Shown here: positions 51,362 through 59,115 of the stretch, in pieces
Layout: every line of letters starts with the position of its first letter
Position numbering within the stretch: the stretch's first letter is position 1
Made by a program: the position numbers and the translations under genes
From: JAHEJX01 sp041605955
GTDB taxonomy: Bacteria; Actinomycetota; Acidimicrobiia; Spongiisociales; UBA5794
Length of the DNA: 64,000 bases
Reading direction: 5' to 3'
Assembly (NCBI GenBank): GCA_041605955.1
Contig: JBFIXI010000003.1
Coordinates: forward strand, 50,347 to 114,346
Notes under the pieces: generated by a model
Databases searched by the model: none
What the model was told of the DNA's origin: nothing
What the model saw: the letters and a program-made list of their open reading frames with translations, nothing else

Positions 51362-51871
51362 TTACACGGTCAGCTTCGCCAGGCCTTCACCGAGGATCGC
51401 CCCTCCCGGACCTCTCACCGTCACGAGGAAGATGTACTCGCCCGCCAGCCAATTGCAGCTGGCATTGTCGACAAAGGGCACGGCGCGAATGGTGTAAACG
51501 CCGTTGCCCGCATTAGTGAACTGAATCGGGGTGACGCTGCATCCCCCTGCGGCCACGGTCACGGTGGCCAAGCCAATACGGCTGGGAAGCGTTATGCCGG
51601 CGTTGTTGCGCGGGATCGACGCCGCCACGTTGCTAACCGGCCGCTGCGTACGGGACTTGGTGACCAACAAGTCGATCAAGACGTCACCCTTGTCGCCCGG
51701 ATCGGCGTTCAAGGCGCTGGTTTCGGTCTCGACCTCGACCCCGATGACATGCTGTGCCAACGCCCCGGCGTCAGCCTCGCCCTGAGATGCGACAAGCATG
51801 GCCATCACGAGAGCCAGTGCGAGGATGGCTGCAAGAGCCCAGCGCCAACTGAATAGTGCGGAAGCCTTCAT
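51362..51871 (-). CDS. Secreted hypothetical protein
   Basis: 169 residues with a signal peptide (WALAAILALALVMAMLVAS). The mature part is beta-rich with two cysteines (AAGGCSVTPIQFTNAGNGVY, VDNASCNWLAGEYIFLVTVR) that could form a disulfide, in the style of Ig-like or invasin-like folds. Function unknown. The ATG has an AGGGGGAAGAT ribosome site. Confidence 0.7.
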   Translation of the reverse strand: MKASALFSWRWALAAILALALVMAMLVASQGEADAGALAQHVIGVEVETETSALNADPGDKGDVLIDLLVTKSRTQRPVSNVAASIPRNNAGITLPSRIGLATVTVAAGGCSVTPIQFTNAGNGVYTIRAVPFVDNASCNWLAGEYIFLVTVRGPGGAILGEGLAKLTV

Positions 51872-51961
51872 ATCTTCCCCCTTCTGCCCGAAGTTACATC
51901 AACCTCGAGCGGGATTTGGGACGCGCGCTTGCGAAGTGAGCGAAGACCCTCGGGACACCAC

Positions 51962-51993
51962 AGAGCGGAGCGACCGGTAGGTTGCTCCGCTCT
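51962..51993 (-). terminator. Perfect 10-bp stem-loop
   Basis: AGAGCGGAGC (51962-51971) pairs with GCTCCGCTCT (51984-51993), 12-nt loop. It lies downstream of the repeat-containing membrane protein gene (minus strand). Confidence 0.6.
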
Positions 51994-52014
51994 TTCGTAC
52001 TGGCTGCGCCGAGC

Positions 52015-52716
52015 TCACGACAGCGGATAGGTAGATCCGCTCACAGTGCTCGGCACGTAGTCGGCCGTTGCTGTGGCCGGCAGATAATCAGCCAGCGTGA
52101 AGCCCGACACAATCGGTGCCGCCGCCGCAAACGGATCAGACGAACCGTTCAAAGCCCCCACATAGACCTCACCCAACTCAACCACACCAGGCTGAGTAAC
52201 AAAGCTCGGCCAACTCGAACCAGTCATCACCGTCGGCAGATAATCAGCCAGCGTGAAGCCCGACACAATCGGTGCCGCCGCGGGGAATGGGTTGCTCGAC
52301 CCGGTCAATGTGCTGGGCACATAGCCTTCGAGCACTTGCGCAATCGCCGGCGGGGCATAGACAGGCTCTACTGTCACGACGCCGGGGGCGGGCGTGAGGC
52401 TCGGCTGCTCAACCGTTTGCGGGGACCCTTGGGTCGGCAGCGGCGCCTCGGCAACCAGCTCCGGCTCGCTGCTCGGAACGGAGCGAGCGTCCCGATCCCC
52501 CACGACATCGTTCGACGCGGCGTCGATGAGCAAGATCGCTCCGGTGACCGCCACGGCTGCAAAGACGATAATCCAGCCCAGCCAGCGGCTGTAACGACGC
52601 GGCTCTTTGATGGGTGGGAGTGGCCGCCGACGAACTGGCGGCTTCTCGAGCTGCTTCGCATCTCCAAGAAGGCGGGACTCGACGTCAGTGGTAGGCCGTT
52701 CAATGAGCTTCGTCAT
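52015..52716 (-). CDS. Membrane-anchored hypothetical protein with internal repeats
   Basis: 233 residues. A cytoplasmic head (~45 residues, Pro/Arg rich) and one TM helix (WLGWIIVFAAVAVTGAILLI) lead to an extracellular Ser/Pro/Ala-rich region. The peptide AAAPIVSGFTLADYLP appears twice and related units (GYVPSTLTGSSNP, DYVPSTVSGSTYP) flank it. The two exact copies come from a 48-bp DNA repeat. Similar low-complexity surface stalks extend ligands through the wall. Function unknown. The ATG has a GGAGG ribosome site. Confidence 0.75.
   Translation of the reverse strand: MTKLIERPTTDVESRLLGDAKQLEKPPVRRRPLPPIKEPRRYSRWLGWIIVFAAVAVTGAILLIDAASNDVVGDRDARSVPSSEPELVAEAPLPTQGSPQTVEQPSLTPAPGVVTVEPVYAPPAIAQVLEGYVPSTLTGSSNPFPAAAPIVSGFTLADYLPTVMTGSSWPSFVTQPGVVELGEVYVGALNGSSDPFAAAAPIVSGFTLADYLPATATADYVPSTVSGSTYPLS
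52078..52125. repeat. 48-bp direct repeat, copy 1
   Basis: Identical to 52234-52281 (156 bp, 52 codons away). Lower GC than the surroundings. Both copies are in frame in the repeat protein gene. Confidence 0.9.
52234..52281. repeat. 48-bp direct repeat, copy 2
   Basis: Perfect copy of 52078-52125. Identity at the DNA level, including third positions, points to a recent duplication or gene conversion. Confidence 0.9.
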
Positions 52717-52985
52717 GGCAGCCTCCTTCTCTTTGCGTAACCTTTTGATCTCATGGTCTTCATCGGTGCTACATCCCCTGTTTCAGGTGGATTGCATCAG
52801 GGTTGCAGTGCGGCCGGCAACGCTTCCAGTTTGGGGCCAGGACTAGTCCATAGTGCGGGTGAGCCGGGCATCCGGTCTGCGCCAACTGCTGGCACCACCC
52901 TGCCGATTCGGCGTTGGGTGGCGGCGGCGATGCAGCTGCTCGTTCGGCGGCGCGGCTTCCTCGGATGCCGATTCCCAGCCAGGCG

Positions 52986-53483
52986 CTAGGTGAGATCCGC
53001 TTCCAAGAGCGCGGTGTCCCAGTAACGGCCCAGCTTGTGCCCCACTTCGGTGAGCGTGCCCGCGTGGCGGAAGCCGAGCTTCTCGTGGAGGATGATCGAG
53101 GCTTCGTTGGGGAGCGCCACGATGGCGACGGCACGATGGAAGCCCCGCTCCCTGACCCGGTCGAGCAGCGCTCCCAGCAACCGGGTGCCGATGCCACGAT
53201 TCAAGTAGCCGGTGTCGAGGACGATCGTGGTTTCTGCTGTTGACCGATAAGCCGCCTTGGGTCGGTAGAAGCTCGAATAGCTGACACCAACCACCGTGCC
53301 ATCCAACTCCGCGACGAGCACATCGAGCTCGCCGGATCGACTCGCCCACCACTGCTCCCGCCTTGCCAGGTCCCACGGCTCGGTATCGAAGGAGACGTGA
53401 TTGTCGATGATGGTCCAGTTGTATATCTGGTTGATCCGCGGGAAATCGGCCGGGGTGGCATCGCGGATCACGGGCACGGTCAT
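52986..53483 (-). CDS. GNAT family N-acetyltransferase, phosphinothricin acetyltransferase-like
   Basis: 165 residues. IRDATPADFPRINQIYNWTI, VSFDTEPWDL, VVGVSYSSFYRPKAAYRSTA, the acetyl-CoA loop TGYLNRGIGTRLLGALLDRV and EASIILHEKLGFRHAGTLTE match the Pat/Bar type, which acetylates phosphinothricin or, more often, methionine sulfoximine and other amino acids. ATG at 53483 gives the family start; the frame is open to 53561. Confidence 0.88.
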   Translation of the reverse strand: MTVPVIRDATPADFPRINQIYNWTIIDNHVSFDTEPWDLARREQWWASRSGELDVLVAELDGTVVGVSYSSFYRPKAAYRSTAETTIVLDTGYLNRGIGTRLLGALLDRVRERGFHRAVAIVALPNEASIILHEKLGFRHAGTLTEVGHKLGRYWDTALLEADLT

Positions 53484-53587
53484 AGCAGCGATTCTCGTGA
53501 TCCCGCCCTCATCGCTCAACCAGTTGCGGCCGGCCCCCGTGAGTGGGCGGCTTGCTTTCAACCGCAGGCAGCCTGGTGGCGATCGGC

Positions 53588-53929
53588 CTAGCTGTCTTCG
53601 CGCAGCTTCTTGATGAGATCGTCGACCGCGCGCGACCCAACGGCTTCCCCATAACGGGCGTCGAGTGCAGCCCGCATAACCGTGAAGACCCGCCGCTTCT
53701 GCTCCTCTTCCTTAATCAGTGGGTTGTCGATGATCTCAGCGCCGTCGATCCAGGGCTTGGAATCGTTGGCGGCCCAAGGCACGAGCACGATCCACGACCA
53801 GACGATGCGGGTGTCCGATACTCGCTTCGAGCGAGCCAGGCCCACACAGTCGTAAGGCAGCGCTTCCCACCCCATCGAGCCCACCAACTCGATCGCTCTT
53901 GCGGGCAGTGGAGGCTCCCGATCGGTCAT
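53588..53929 (-). CDS. Hypothetical protein, 113 aa
   Basis: Begins MTDREPPLPARAIELVGSMG; a core with Trp-rich beta strands (RIVWSWIVLVPWAANDSKPW) and an acidic-basic helical end. No family recognised and no membrane segment. Supported by frame length and coding bias only. Confidence 0.55.
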   Translation of the reverse strand: MTDREPPLPARAIELVGSMGWEALPYDCVGLARSKRVSDTRIVWSWIVLVPWAANDSKPWIDGAEIIDNPLIKEEEQKRRVFTVMRAALDARYGEAVGSRAVDDLIKKLREDS

Positions 53930-53976
53930 GATGGCAACGCTAACGCCGAACCGCCGCTACCGGGACAACCGCGGCC

Positions 53977-54321
53977 TTACCGCGAGCGGCCGAACTCGTT
54001 GATGATCAGGCGAAAGGCGCCCCCGTCGGTGACCGCGAGTCGGTTGTGCGAATCTTCGACATAGCGGACGTCTTCGACCACTGTGTCCCGGGGAGCCACA
54101 TTGATTACCAAGCCGCTGCTGGTGAGCGAGATGATCCTGGTGCGCGGAGCGTCGGCGCGAATGTACGCGGAGCTTCCCGAATCGAAGACGAATAGGTAGC
54201 CCGTCAGGCGGAGTGTCGTGCCGTCGGCGGCGTCGACCTCACCGAAGAAATGCCGGCGCACGTCGTGCTCGAACATCCTGCGTTCGATGACATGGATCTT
54301 GTCCCCCACTTCCACGACCAT
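53977..54321 (-). CDS. Hypothetical protein, 114 aa
   Basis: Beta-rich: MVVEVGDKIHVIERRMFEHD then FFGEVDAADGTTLRLTGYLF and TRIISLTSSGLVINVAP. Resembles small SH3-like barrels in pattern, but no domain is assignable. Divergent from the nucleotidyltransferase gene. Confidence 0.6.
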   Translation of the reverse strand: MVVEVGDKIHVIERRMFEHDVRRHFFGEVDAADGTTLRLTGYLFVFDSGSSAYIRADAPRTRIISLTSSGLVINVAPRDTVVEDVRYVEDSHNRLAVTDGGAFRLIINEFGRSR

Positions 54322-54441
54322 CCGACACCTCTCGATCGCTATCAGCCGCCCGGGCGAGCATGGCCGCCCTCATTCTGCCACCCTGCGAGCCAGATCTCGG
54401 GCAGCAAGCCACGTCCAGCCGGACTCGGCTAGCTTGGCCAG

Positions 54442-55200
54442 GTGCCTGAGAGAGAGACGGCCCATCTGATCGCGGCGGTTGCCGACGTCCTCAAAGTCGA
54501 GCTTGGCAGCGACCTCCTGGGGTTGTACGGATTTGGGTCGCTGGCCTGGGGGGAGTACATCGAAGGCGTCAGTGATGTAGATCTGCTCGCCGTCACAGCC
54601 CGAGCCCCATCACGAGAGGCCAAGCAGTCGCTTGTTCGCTCAGTCACGAAGCTGGTTCCCAACTACGACAGGTGTGCCGGCGTCGACTTCTATCTGATCA
54701 CCGAGCACGCGGCGCGTCGGCCCAGCTATCCGCCCGAGTGGGAGCTGGCCGTGGGTGTTTTCCGCAGCGAGGGCTGGCAACCCGAGGTCGATTTCGGCGA
54801 ACCGCACGGATGGCAGGATGCCACCCCCACTCTGGCGGCAGCCATCATCCGCGAGCGCGGCCAAGCGATAGTCGGCCAGGCCCCGCAAGACGTCTTCGAT
54901 CCCATTCCCCCAGACTGGCTGCGACGAGCGATCGTCACCGAACTGGACTTCTGGCTCGGCGCGGAACCCATCAGATCGGGCCGCACGGCGGTGCTGAATG
55001 CCTGCAGGGCCTGGTTCTTCGCCGTGGAGGGCCGCCTGACGTCGAAGCTGAGCGCGGGCAGGTGGGCACGCAGCCTGATGGCCGACCCATCGCTGATCGA
55101 AGCTGCGCTGGCAGCTCAGCACGGCTCGGCTCCGGACGATCTAGATCGAGATACCGTCCGCAGGTTCGTGGCCGCCGCGAAGTCCCGCTTGTCGACCTGA
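54442..55200 (+). CDS. Nucleotidyltransferase, aminoglycoside adenylyltransferase (DUF4111)-like
   Basis: 252 residues. The nucleotidyltransferase signature GFGSLAWGEYIEGVSDVDLL gives Gly32-Ser33 and Asp45-x-Asp47, followed by a helical C-domain (VLNACRAWFFAVEGRLTSKL) like AadA-type aminoglycoside nucleotidyltransferases. Whether it modifies antibiotics or another metabolite is unknown. GTG start at 54442. Followed 1 bp later by a 2-hydroxyacid dehydrogenase. Confidence 0.85.
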   Translation: MPERETAHLIAAVADVLKVELGSDLLGLYGFGSLAWGEYIEGVSDVDLLAVTARAPSREAKQSLVRSVTKLVPNYDRCAGVDFYLITEHAARRPSYPPEWELAVGVFRSEGWQPEVDFGEPHGWQDATPTLAAAIIRERGQAIVGQAPQDVFDPIPPDWLRRAIVTELDFWLGAEPIRSGRTAVLNACRAWFFAVEGRLTSKLSAGRWARSLMADPSLIEAALAAQHGSAPDDLDRDTVRRFVAAAKSRLST

Positions 55201-55201
55201 C

Positions 55202-56209
55202 GTGAAGGGTGGCGAGCCGGCTGAATCGTTGCGGGTGTTCCTCACCCACAACCCGGAGGACCGGGCAGCGTATTACGGCCGGGCCCTCCCCGAGCTGATA
55301 GAAATGGCCGAGGTGGAACTCAATCCCCTCGCGCGCGATCTCACCACCGATGAGCTGATTGCCGCCGCCGCCGGGTGCCACGTGATCGTGTCACACCGCT
55401 CGACCCACGGGCCTGCCGCCGTTTTCGCCCAGTCCCCTGATCTGCTGGCGTTCCTGCGCTGTGCCGTCGACATTGCCGACATCGATGTGTCCGCCGCGAG
55501 CGCCGCCGGGGTGCTCGTCGCCAGGGCCGCCAAGAGCTTCGTCGCCTCGACCGCCGAGCTGGCGCTGGGACTGATGCTCGATGTCGCCCGCAATATCAGT
55601 CAGTCCACGGTCGACTATCGCGCCGGCAGGATGCCGCCCCAGCGTACCGGTGCCCAGTTGCGCGGCCGAACTGCAGGCATCATCGGCTTCGGCGCCATCG
55701 GGTCGTATCTCGCCGACCTGCTGCGCGCCGTCGGCATGGAGGTGCTCGTCACCGACCCTTACGTCGACGGCGACACGGTTGGCCTCGACGAGCTATTGAC
55801 TGCCTCGGACTTCGTGTTGCCGTTGGCGGCTGCCAGCGCCGAGACGGAGGACCTGATCGGCGCCGCCGAGCTGGCGCGGATGAAGCCGGGAGCCTTCTTG
55901 GTCAACGTGTCACGCGGCGAGCTGCTCGACGAGGTCGCGGTCGCCGCCGCCCTCGACCGCGGACACCTGGGCGGTCTGGCGATGGACGTCGGCCGAGCCG
56001 CCGATCAGCGGCCATCGCCGGCTCTGGCTGGTCGAGCCACGGTGGTGGCGACTCCCCATCTGGGAGGGCTCACCCCGGAGAACGCCGACGCCCAAGCGCG
56101 CAGCAGCGTCGACCAGGTCCGGGCGATAGCTCGCCGCCAAATGCCGCCGCGGGCCGTCAATCCCGATGCTGCCTCGCGCTTGCGGGCCTACTGGGGTGAA
56201 GCCGAGTAG
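55202..56209 (+). CDS. D-isomer-specific 2-hydroxyacid dehydrogenase family protein
   Basis: 335 residues. Rossmann motif AGIIGFGAIGSYLADLLRAV, the Arg in VNVSRGELLDEVAVAAALDR, and the catalytic His in TPHLGGLTPENADA are present; the Glu of the relay seems replaced in LAMDVGRAADQRPSP, where a Glu would be expected after the Asp. It might therefore be less active or have changed specificity. Substrate unknown. GTG at 55202, one base after the nucleotidyltransferase stop. Confidence 0.85.
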   Translation: MKGGEPAESLRVFLTHNPEDRAAYYGRALPELIEMAEVELNPLARDLTTDELIAAAAGCHVIVSHRSTHGPAAVFAQSPDLLAFLRCAVDIADIDVSAASAAGVLVARAAKSFVASTAELALGLMLDVARNISQSTVDYRAGRMPPQRTGAQLRGRTAGIIGFGAIGSYLADLLRAVGMEVLVTDPYVDGDTVGLDELLTASDFVLPLAAASAETEDLIGAAELARMKPGAFLVNVSRGELLDEVAVAAALDRGHLGGLAMDVGRAADQRPSPALAGRATVVATPHLGGLTPENADAQARSSVDQVRAIARRQMPPRAVNPDAASRLRAYWGEAE

Positions 56210-56240
56210 GCCCGCAGCGTTACTCCGCCCGGAGATCTCT

Positions 56241-56296
56241 GCGGCCGGATATCGATGCGGCCGGATGCGGCCGGATGCGGCCGGATGCGGCCGGAT
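56241..56296. repeat. 10-bp tandem repeat GCGGCCGGAT
   Basis: One copy at 56241-56250, a six-base insert ATCGAT, then four perfect copies from 56257 to 56296, then ATCG. Another related GCCGGCCGGAT follows at about 56311. It lies 100 bp upstream of an SDR gene and after the stop of a dehydrogenase gene. Confidence 0.9.
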
Positions 56297-56401
56297 ATCG
56301 TTCCACTTTGCCGGCCGGATGTTCGACCGGCGGCGATTCCCGGATCGTCCTGCAACCCTATCGGATAGTGACTCGGCCGTGCCAGGCGTTACCGTGATCG
56401 T

Positions 56402-57184
56402 ATGGATGTGCCGCCACGCAACTACGCCACCTACCCGTCATTGCGCGACCGAACCGTGTTCATCACCGGCGGTGCCGACGGAATTGGCGCCGCCATGGTG
56501 TTCGAGTTTGCCAAGCAGGGGAGCCGCGTCGGTTTCGCCGACGTCAACGTCGCCAAGGCAAAGGAGACCGTCGACCGCTGTCGCCACGCCGATGTCGTCC
56601 ACGTGCCCCATTTCTATGAAGTTGACCTGCGCAACATCCCTGCCCTGCAGGAATGCTTTCTGCGAGCCATAGAGGAGCTGGGCAGCATCGAGGTGCTGGT
56701 CAACAACGCCGCCAGCGACGACCGTCACAACTGGCAGGAGGTCACCGAGGAGTATTGGGACGATCGCCTCAACACCAACCTGCGCCACTACTTCTTCGCC
56801 ATTCAGGCGGTGGCGCCGCAGATGATCGCTCGCGGCGGCGGTTCGATCATCAACATCGGATCCAGCAGCTACATGATGCAAGAGACGATGTTCCCCGGCT
56901 ACGCCATCGCCAAGTCGGCCGTGGAGGGCATCACCCGCACCATGGCACGTCAATTCGGTGGCGACAACATCCGGGTGAACACGGTGCTTCCGGGCTGGGT
57001 GCCGACCGAGCGACAACTCACCAAGTGGTGGAGCGAGGAGGGAGAGGCGCAAACGATGCGTGACCAAGCCATCAAGCGACGCATCTACCCGGACGAATTT
57101 GCCCAGATGGTTCTTTTCCTGGCGGCCGACGACGGCGCCGCCTGCACCGCCCAACAGTTTCTCGTCGACGGTGGGCGCTTCTGA
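56402..57184 (+). CDS. SDR family oxidoreductase
   Basis: 260 residues. ITGGADGIGAAMVFEFAKQG, FADVN (acidic, suggests NAD), LVNNAASDDRHNWQEVTEEY, INIGSSSYMM, catalytic YAIAKSAVEG and FLVDGGRF are seen. The sequence is close to sugar or galactitol-type dehydrogenases. Substrate unknown. ATG at 56402. Confidence 0.93.
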   Translation: MDVPPRNYATYPSLRDRTVFITGGADGIGAAMVFEFAKQGSRVGFADVNVAKAKETVDRCRHADVVHVPHFYEVDLRNIPALQECFLRAIEELGSIEVLVNNAASDDRHNWQEVTEEYWDDRLNTNLRHYFFAIQAVAPQMIARGGGSIINIGSSSYMMQETMFPGYAIAKSAVEGITRTMARQFGGDNIRVNTVLPGWVPTERQLTKWWSEEGEAQTMRDQAIKRRIYPDEFAQMVLFLAADDGAACTAQQFLVDGGRF

Positions 57185-57262
57185 GAACCGTGTCGAAATG
57201 CGATTGGATCGCACGTCGTACTGACAGCGGCGAAGGGATCGCCGACCCTTGGAGGAGGAACT

Positions 57263-57589
57263 ATGGCTAAGTACGTCTTTGCGTACCACGGCGGAGGCGG
57301 CGCCGACATGGTCGCGTCGGTGTCACAGGAGGAAATGGCTGCCGAGATGGCAAAGTGGGAGGCTTGGTACGGCGAGCTCGGTGACGCCGTGCTCGACGGC
57401 GGCAACCCGATCGGCCAGACGAAGGTGGTCACGGCAGACGGAGTCTTGGGACCAAATGACAGTCCGTTGACCGGCTACACGATCGTCGAGGCGGGCGACC
57501 TCGATGCGGCCGTAGCCGCCGCCAAAGGTTGCCCGATTCTGGCGCACGGGGGCAGCGTCGAGGTGGCCGAAGCCATCGAGATGGGTTGA
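57263..57589 (+). CDS. YCII-related domain protein
   Basis: 108 residues, dimeric alpha-beta barrel of the YCII/DGPF type: KYVFAYHGGGGADMVASVSQ, KWEAWYGELGDAVLDGG, LTGYTIVEAGDLDAAVAAAK and CPILAHGGSVEVAEAIEM. Function is unknown; proteins of this type often accompany ECF sigma factors, though none is adjacent here. The ATG follows GGAGGA. Confidence 0.92.
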   Translation: MAKYVFAYHGGGGADMVASVSQEEMAAEMAKWEAWYGELGDAVLDGGNPIGQTKVVTADGVLGPNDSPLTGYTIVEAGDLDAAVAAAKGCPILAHGGSVEVAEAIEMG

Positions 57590-57609
57590 GCCTGTCGCTC
57601 GACGAGCTG

Positions 57610-57635
57610 CGAGGGACCCGAATCCGGGTCCCTCG
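57610..57635. terminator. Perfect 11-bp stem-loop
   Basis: CGAGGGACCCG (57610-57620) and CGGGTCCCTCG (57625-57635) around AATC, followed by TTCTG. Located between the YCII gene and the convergent RTX gene. Confidence 0.7.
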
Positions 57636-57736
57636 TTCTGCGTTGCATGTCGGTCGCATCAGCGCTCTGCAACGCCCAGCCACGGTGGTGAGGCAAGAGA
57701 TGAATGACGAGGCCGTCGACTTCCACGGGCCAGGTG

Positions 57737-58518
57737 CTACTCACAACCAATAGGGAATCCGTTGATGCAGCTGTCGTCACCGGCACCGCCGCGCAGCAGG
57801 TCATCGCCGCCTCCGCCGTCGAGCCAGTCGTCTCCTCCCCCACCTCGCAGCTCATCATCGCCGTTGAGGCCGACGATCACATCGCCGCCACCAAGCCCCT
57901 GCAAGAGGTTGGCGCCGGCGTTGCCCGAGATCTCGTCCGAGTGCATCGAGCCGATCACGTTCTCGACGCTGAAGAGGAGCGCCACCCCCTCCTGGGAGCT
58001 CCAGGTGCCGCCGGAGCCTTCGTTGACGAGGCTGACACTGGCGCCGACACTCGAGGCGCGGCCGTCGATGGTGTCGGTGCCGCCGCCTCCGTAGAACTCG
58101 TGATCGCCGGCGGAGAACAGCAGCGTGTCGTGGCCGGCCTTCCCATACAGGAAGTCACGCGTGCCGCCTCCGTCGAGGATGTCGCGCCCCTTGCCTCCAA
58201 TGAGGGTGTCTTGACCCAGTCCAGTGACGATCGTGTCGTGGCCGTATCCGCCGTAGACCGTGTTCCCTCCTTTGAGCGATTGGATGTCGTCGGAGCCGGC
58301 GCCGCCGCAGATGATGTCGTCGCCTCCCTTGCTGCGGACCAAGTCGTCACCGGGACCTGCCCAGATCACGTCGTTGCCGGGGGTGCCGACCAGCACGTCG
58401 GCATCGCCGGTCCCGATGATGGTGGCGGCCTGGCCGGCGCACGTCACCAAGCCATCGGATGCCCCAGAGAGACCGCCGCCAGGGCTACCAGGCTCAATCG
58501 CACCAACCGCACCCTCAT
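57737..58518 (-). pseudogene. RTX/hemolysin-type calcium-binding repeat protein, frameshifted in its signal peptide
   Basis: The mature part (57737-58450) carries many GGxGxDxLx nonapeptides (GGDDIICGGAGSDDI, GDDWLDGGGGDDLLRGG) that form a Ca2+-bound parallel beta-roll. The first in-frame start is a TTG at 58450, without a signal. But 68 bp upstream an ATG at 58518, behind a perfect GAGGAGGG site, opens a signal peptide (MRVRLVRLSLVALAAVSLG) that is out of frame by one base at a GGGG run (58462-58465). One more G would join it to SDGLVTCAGQ. The gene therefore looks like an exported RTX protein broken by a one-base deletion or a sequencing error. Confidence 0.75.
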
Positions 58519-58603
58519 AAAGCCCTCCTCGGTAGACGCCAGGATGGTAGGCGGTGGACGTTGCCGCCCCGAGCGCTACATTTCGACTCCGAAGGAGGTG
58601 GCC

Positions 58604-59074
58604 ATGTCCGAAGTGACGTATCGCTCAGTGGTGAAGATCGAACGAGTGCGCGGCCCAATGCGCAACGCCTGGTTGCCTGCCAAGGATGCCCACATCACCT
58701 TCGGGGTCCACAGCGAGATTGCCGAGCACTACGGCGTCGATGCGGAAGACTTCCCACCTGATGCCACCACCATCGATTACCTGGTGGCCGCCGCCGGAGG
58801 CTGACTGACCGGCACCCTGGGAGGCGCGCTGGAGGCGCGCGGCATCGACGCAAGCAATGGAAACCTCACCTCCGAGACGATCGGCGAGATCGAGAAGGAC
58901 GGCAAGGTCCTCGTGGTCACGCGTATCCACGTGACGTACACGCTGCGCGGCGTCAGTAGCGACGAGGATCGGGAGACGGTGACGCGGGTGCACGGCTTCC
59001 ACGCCGACTACTGCCCAGTGGCCCGCAGCATTCGCGACGCCATCGACATATCGACTGAGCTGGCCTACGCCTGA
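58604..59074 (+). CDS. OsmC family peroxidase, candidate selenoprotein with in-frame UGA at residue 67
   Basis: The ATG follows AAGGAGGT. Codons 1-66 give the OsmC N-terminal half up to TTIDYLVAAAGG; then TGA (58802-58804), then 89 more codons in the same frame (LTGTLGGALEARGI, EIEKDGKVLVVTRIHVTYTL, RETVTRVHGFHADYCPVARS) to a TGA at 59072. Total 156 residues, a normal OsmC size. In OsmC/Ohr proteins this place reads AAGGCLTGT, where the Cys reduces organic hydroperoxides; the second Cys is kept in DYCPVARS. So UGA most likely encodes selenocysteine, with Sec67 and that Cys forming the redox pair. Elsewhere TGA is a normal stop in this window. A nonsense mutation or sequencing error (TGC to TGA) is the alternative. 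Known families of OsmC-like selenoproteins exist in marine metagenomes. Confidence 0.8.
58802..58840 (+). promoter_or_regulatory. Candidate bacterial SECIS element
   Basis: Directly after the UGA, GCGCGC (58824-58829) and GCGCGC (58835-58840) make a 6-bp perfect stem with loop TGGAG. The loop begins 25 nt after the UGA and has a G at its second position. Known bacterial SECIS hairpins have an apical loop with a G in the first two positions about 16-37 nt from the UGA, so this fits. SelB binding cannot be judged from sequence alone. Confidence 0.55.
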
Positions 59075-59115
59075 GGGCGGGAAGCTCACCGACCGGTCAG
59101 CGCTATGGTCGGGCC

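Noticed and set aside
57704..58804. 366-codon plus-strand frame ending in the OsmC N-terminal half
   Set aside because: Its first part is antisense to the RTX gene (Val/Ala/Asp-rich shadow); the real gene starts at the ATG at 58604 behind AAGGAGGT.
58802..58804. Genome-wide reassignment of UGA as explanation of the OsmC interruption
   Set aside because: TGA serves as the normal stop for many genes here (all the ATGA and GTGA overlaps), so only context-specific recoding, mutation or sequencing error remain.
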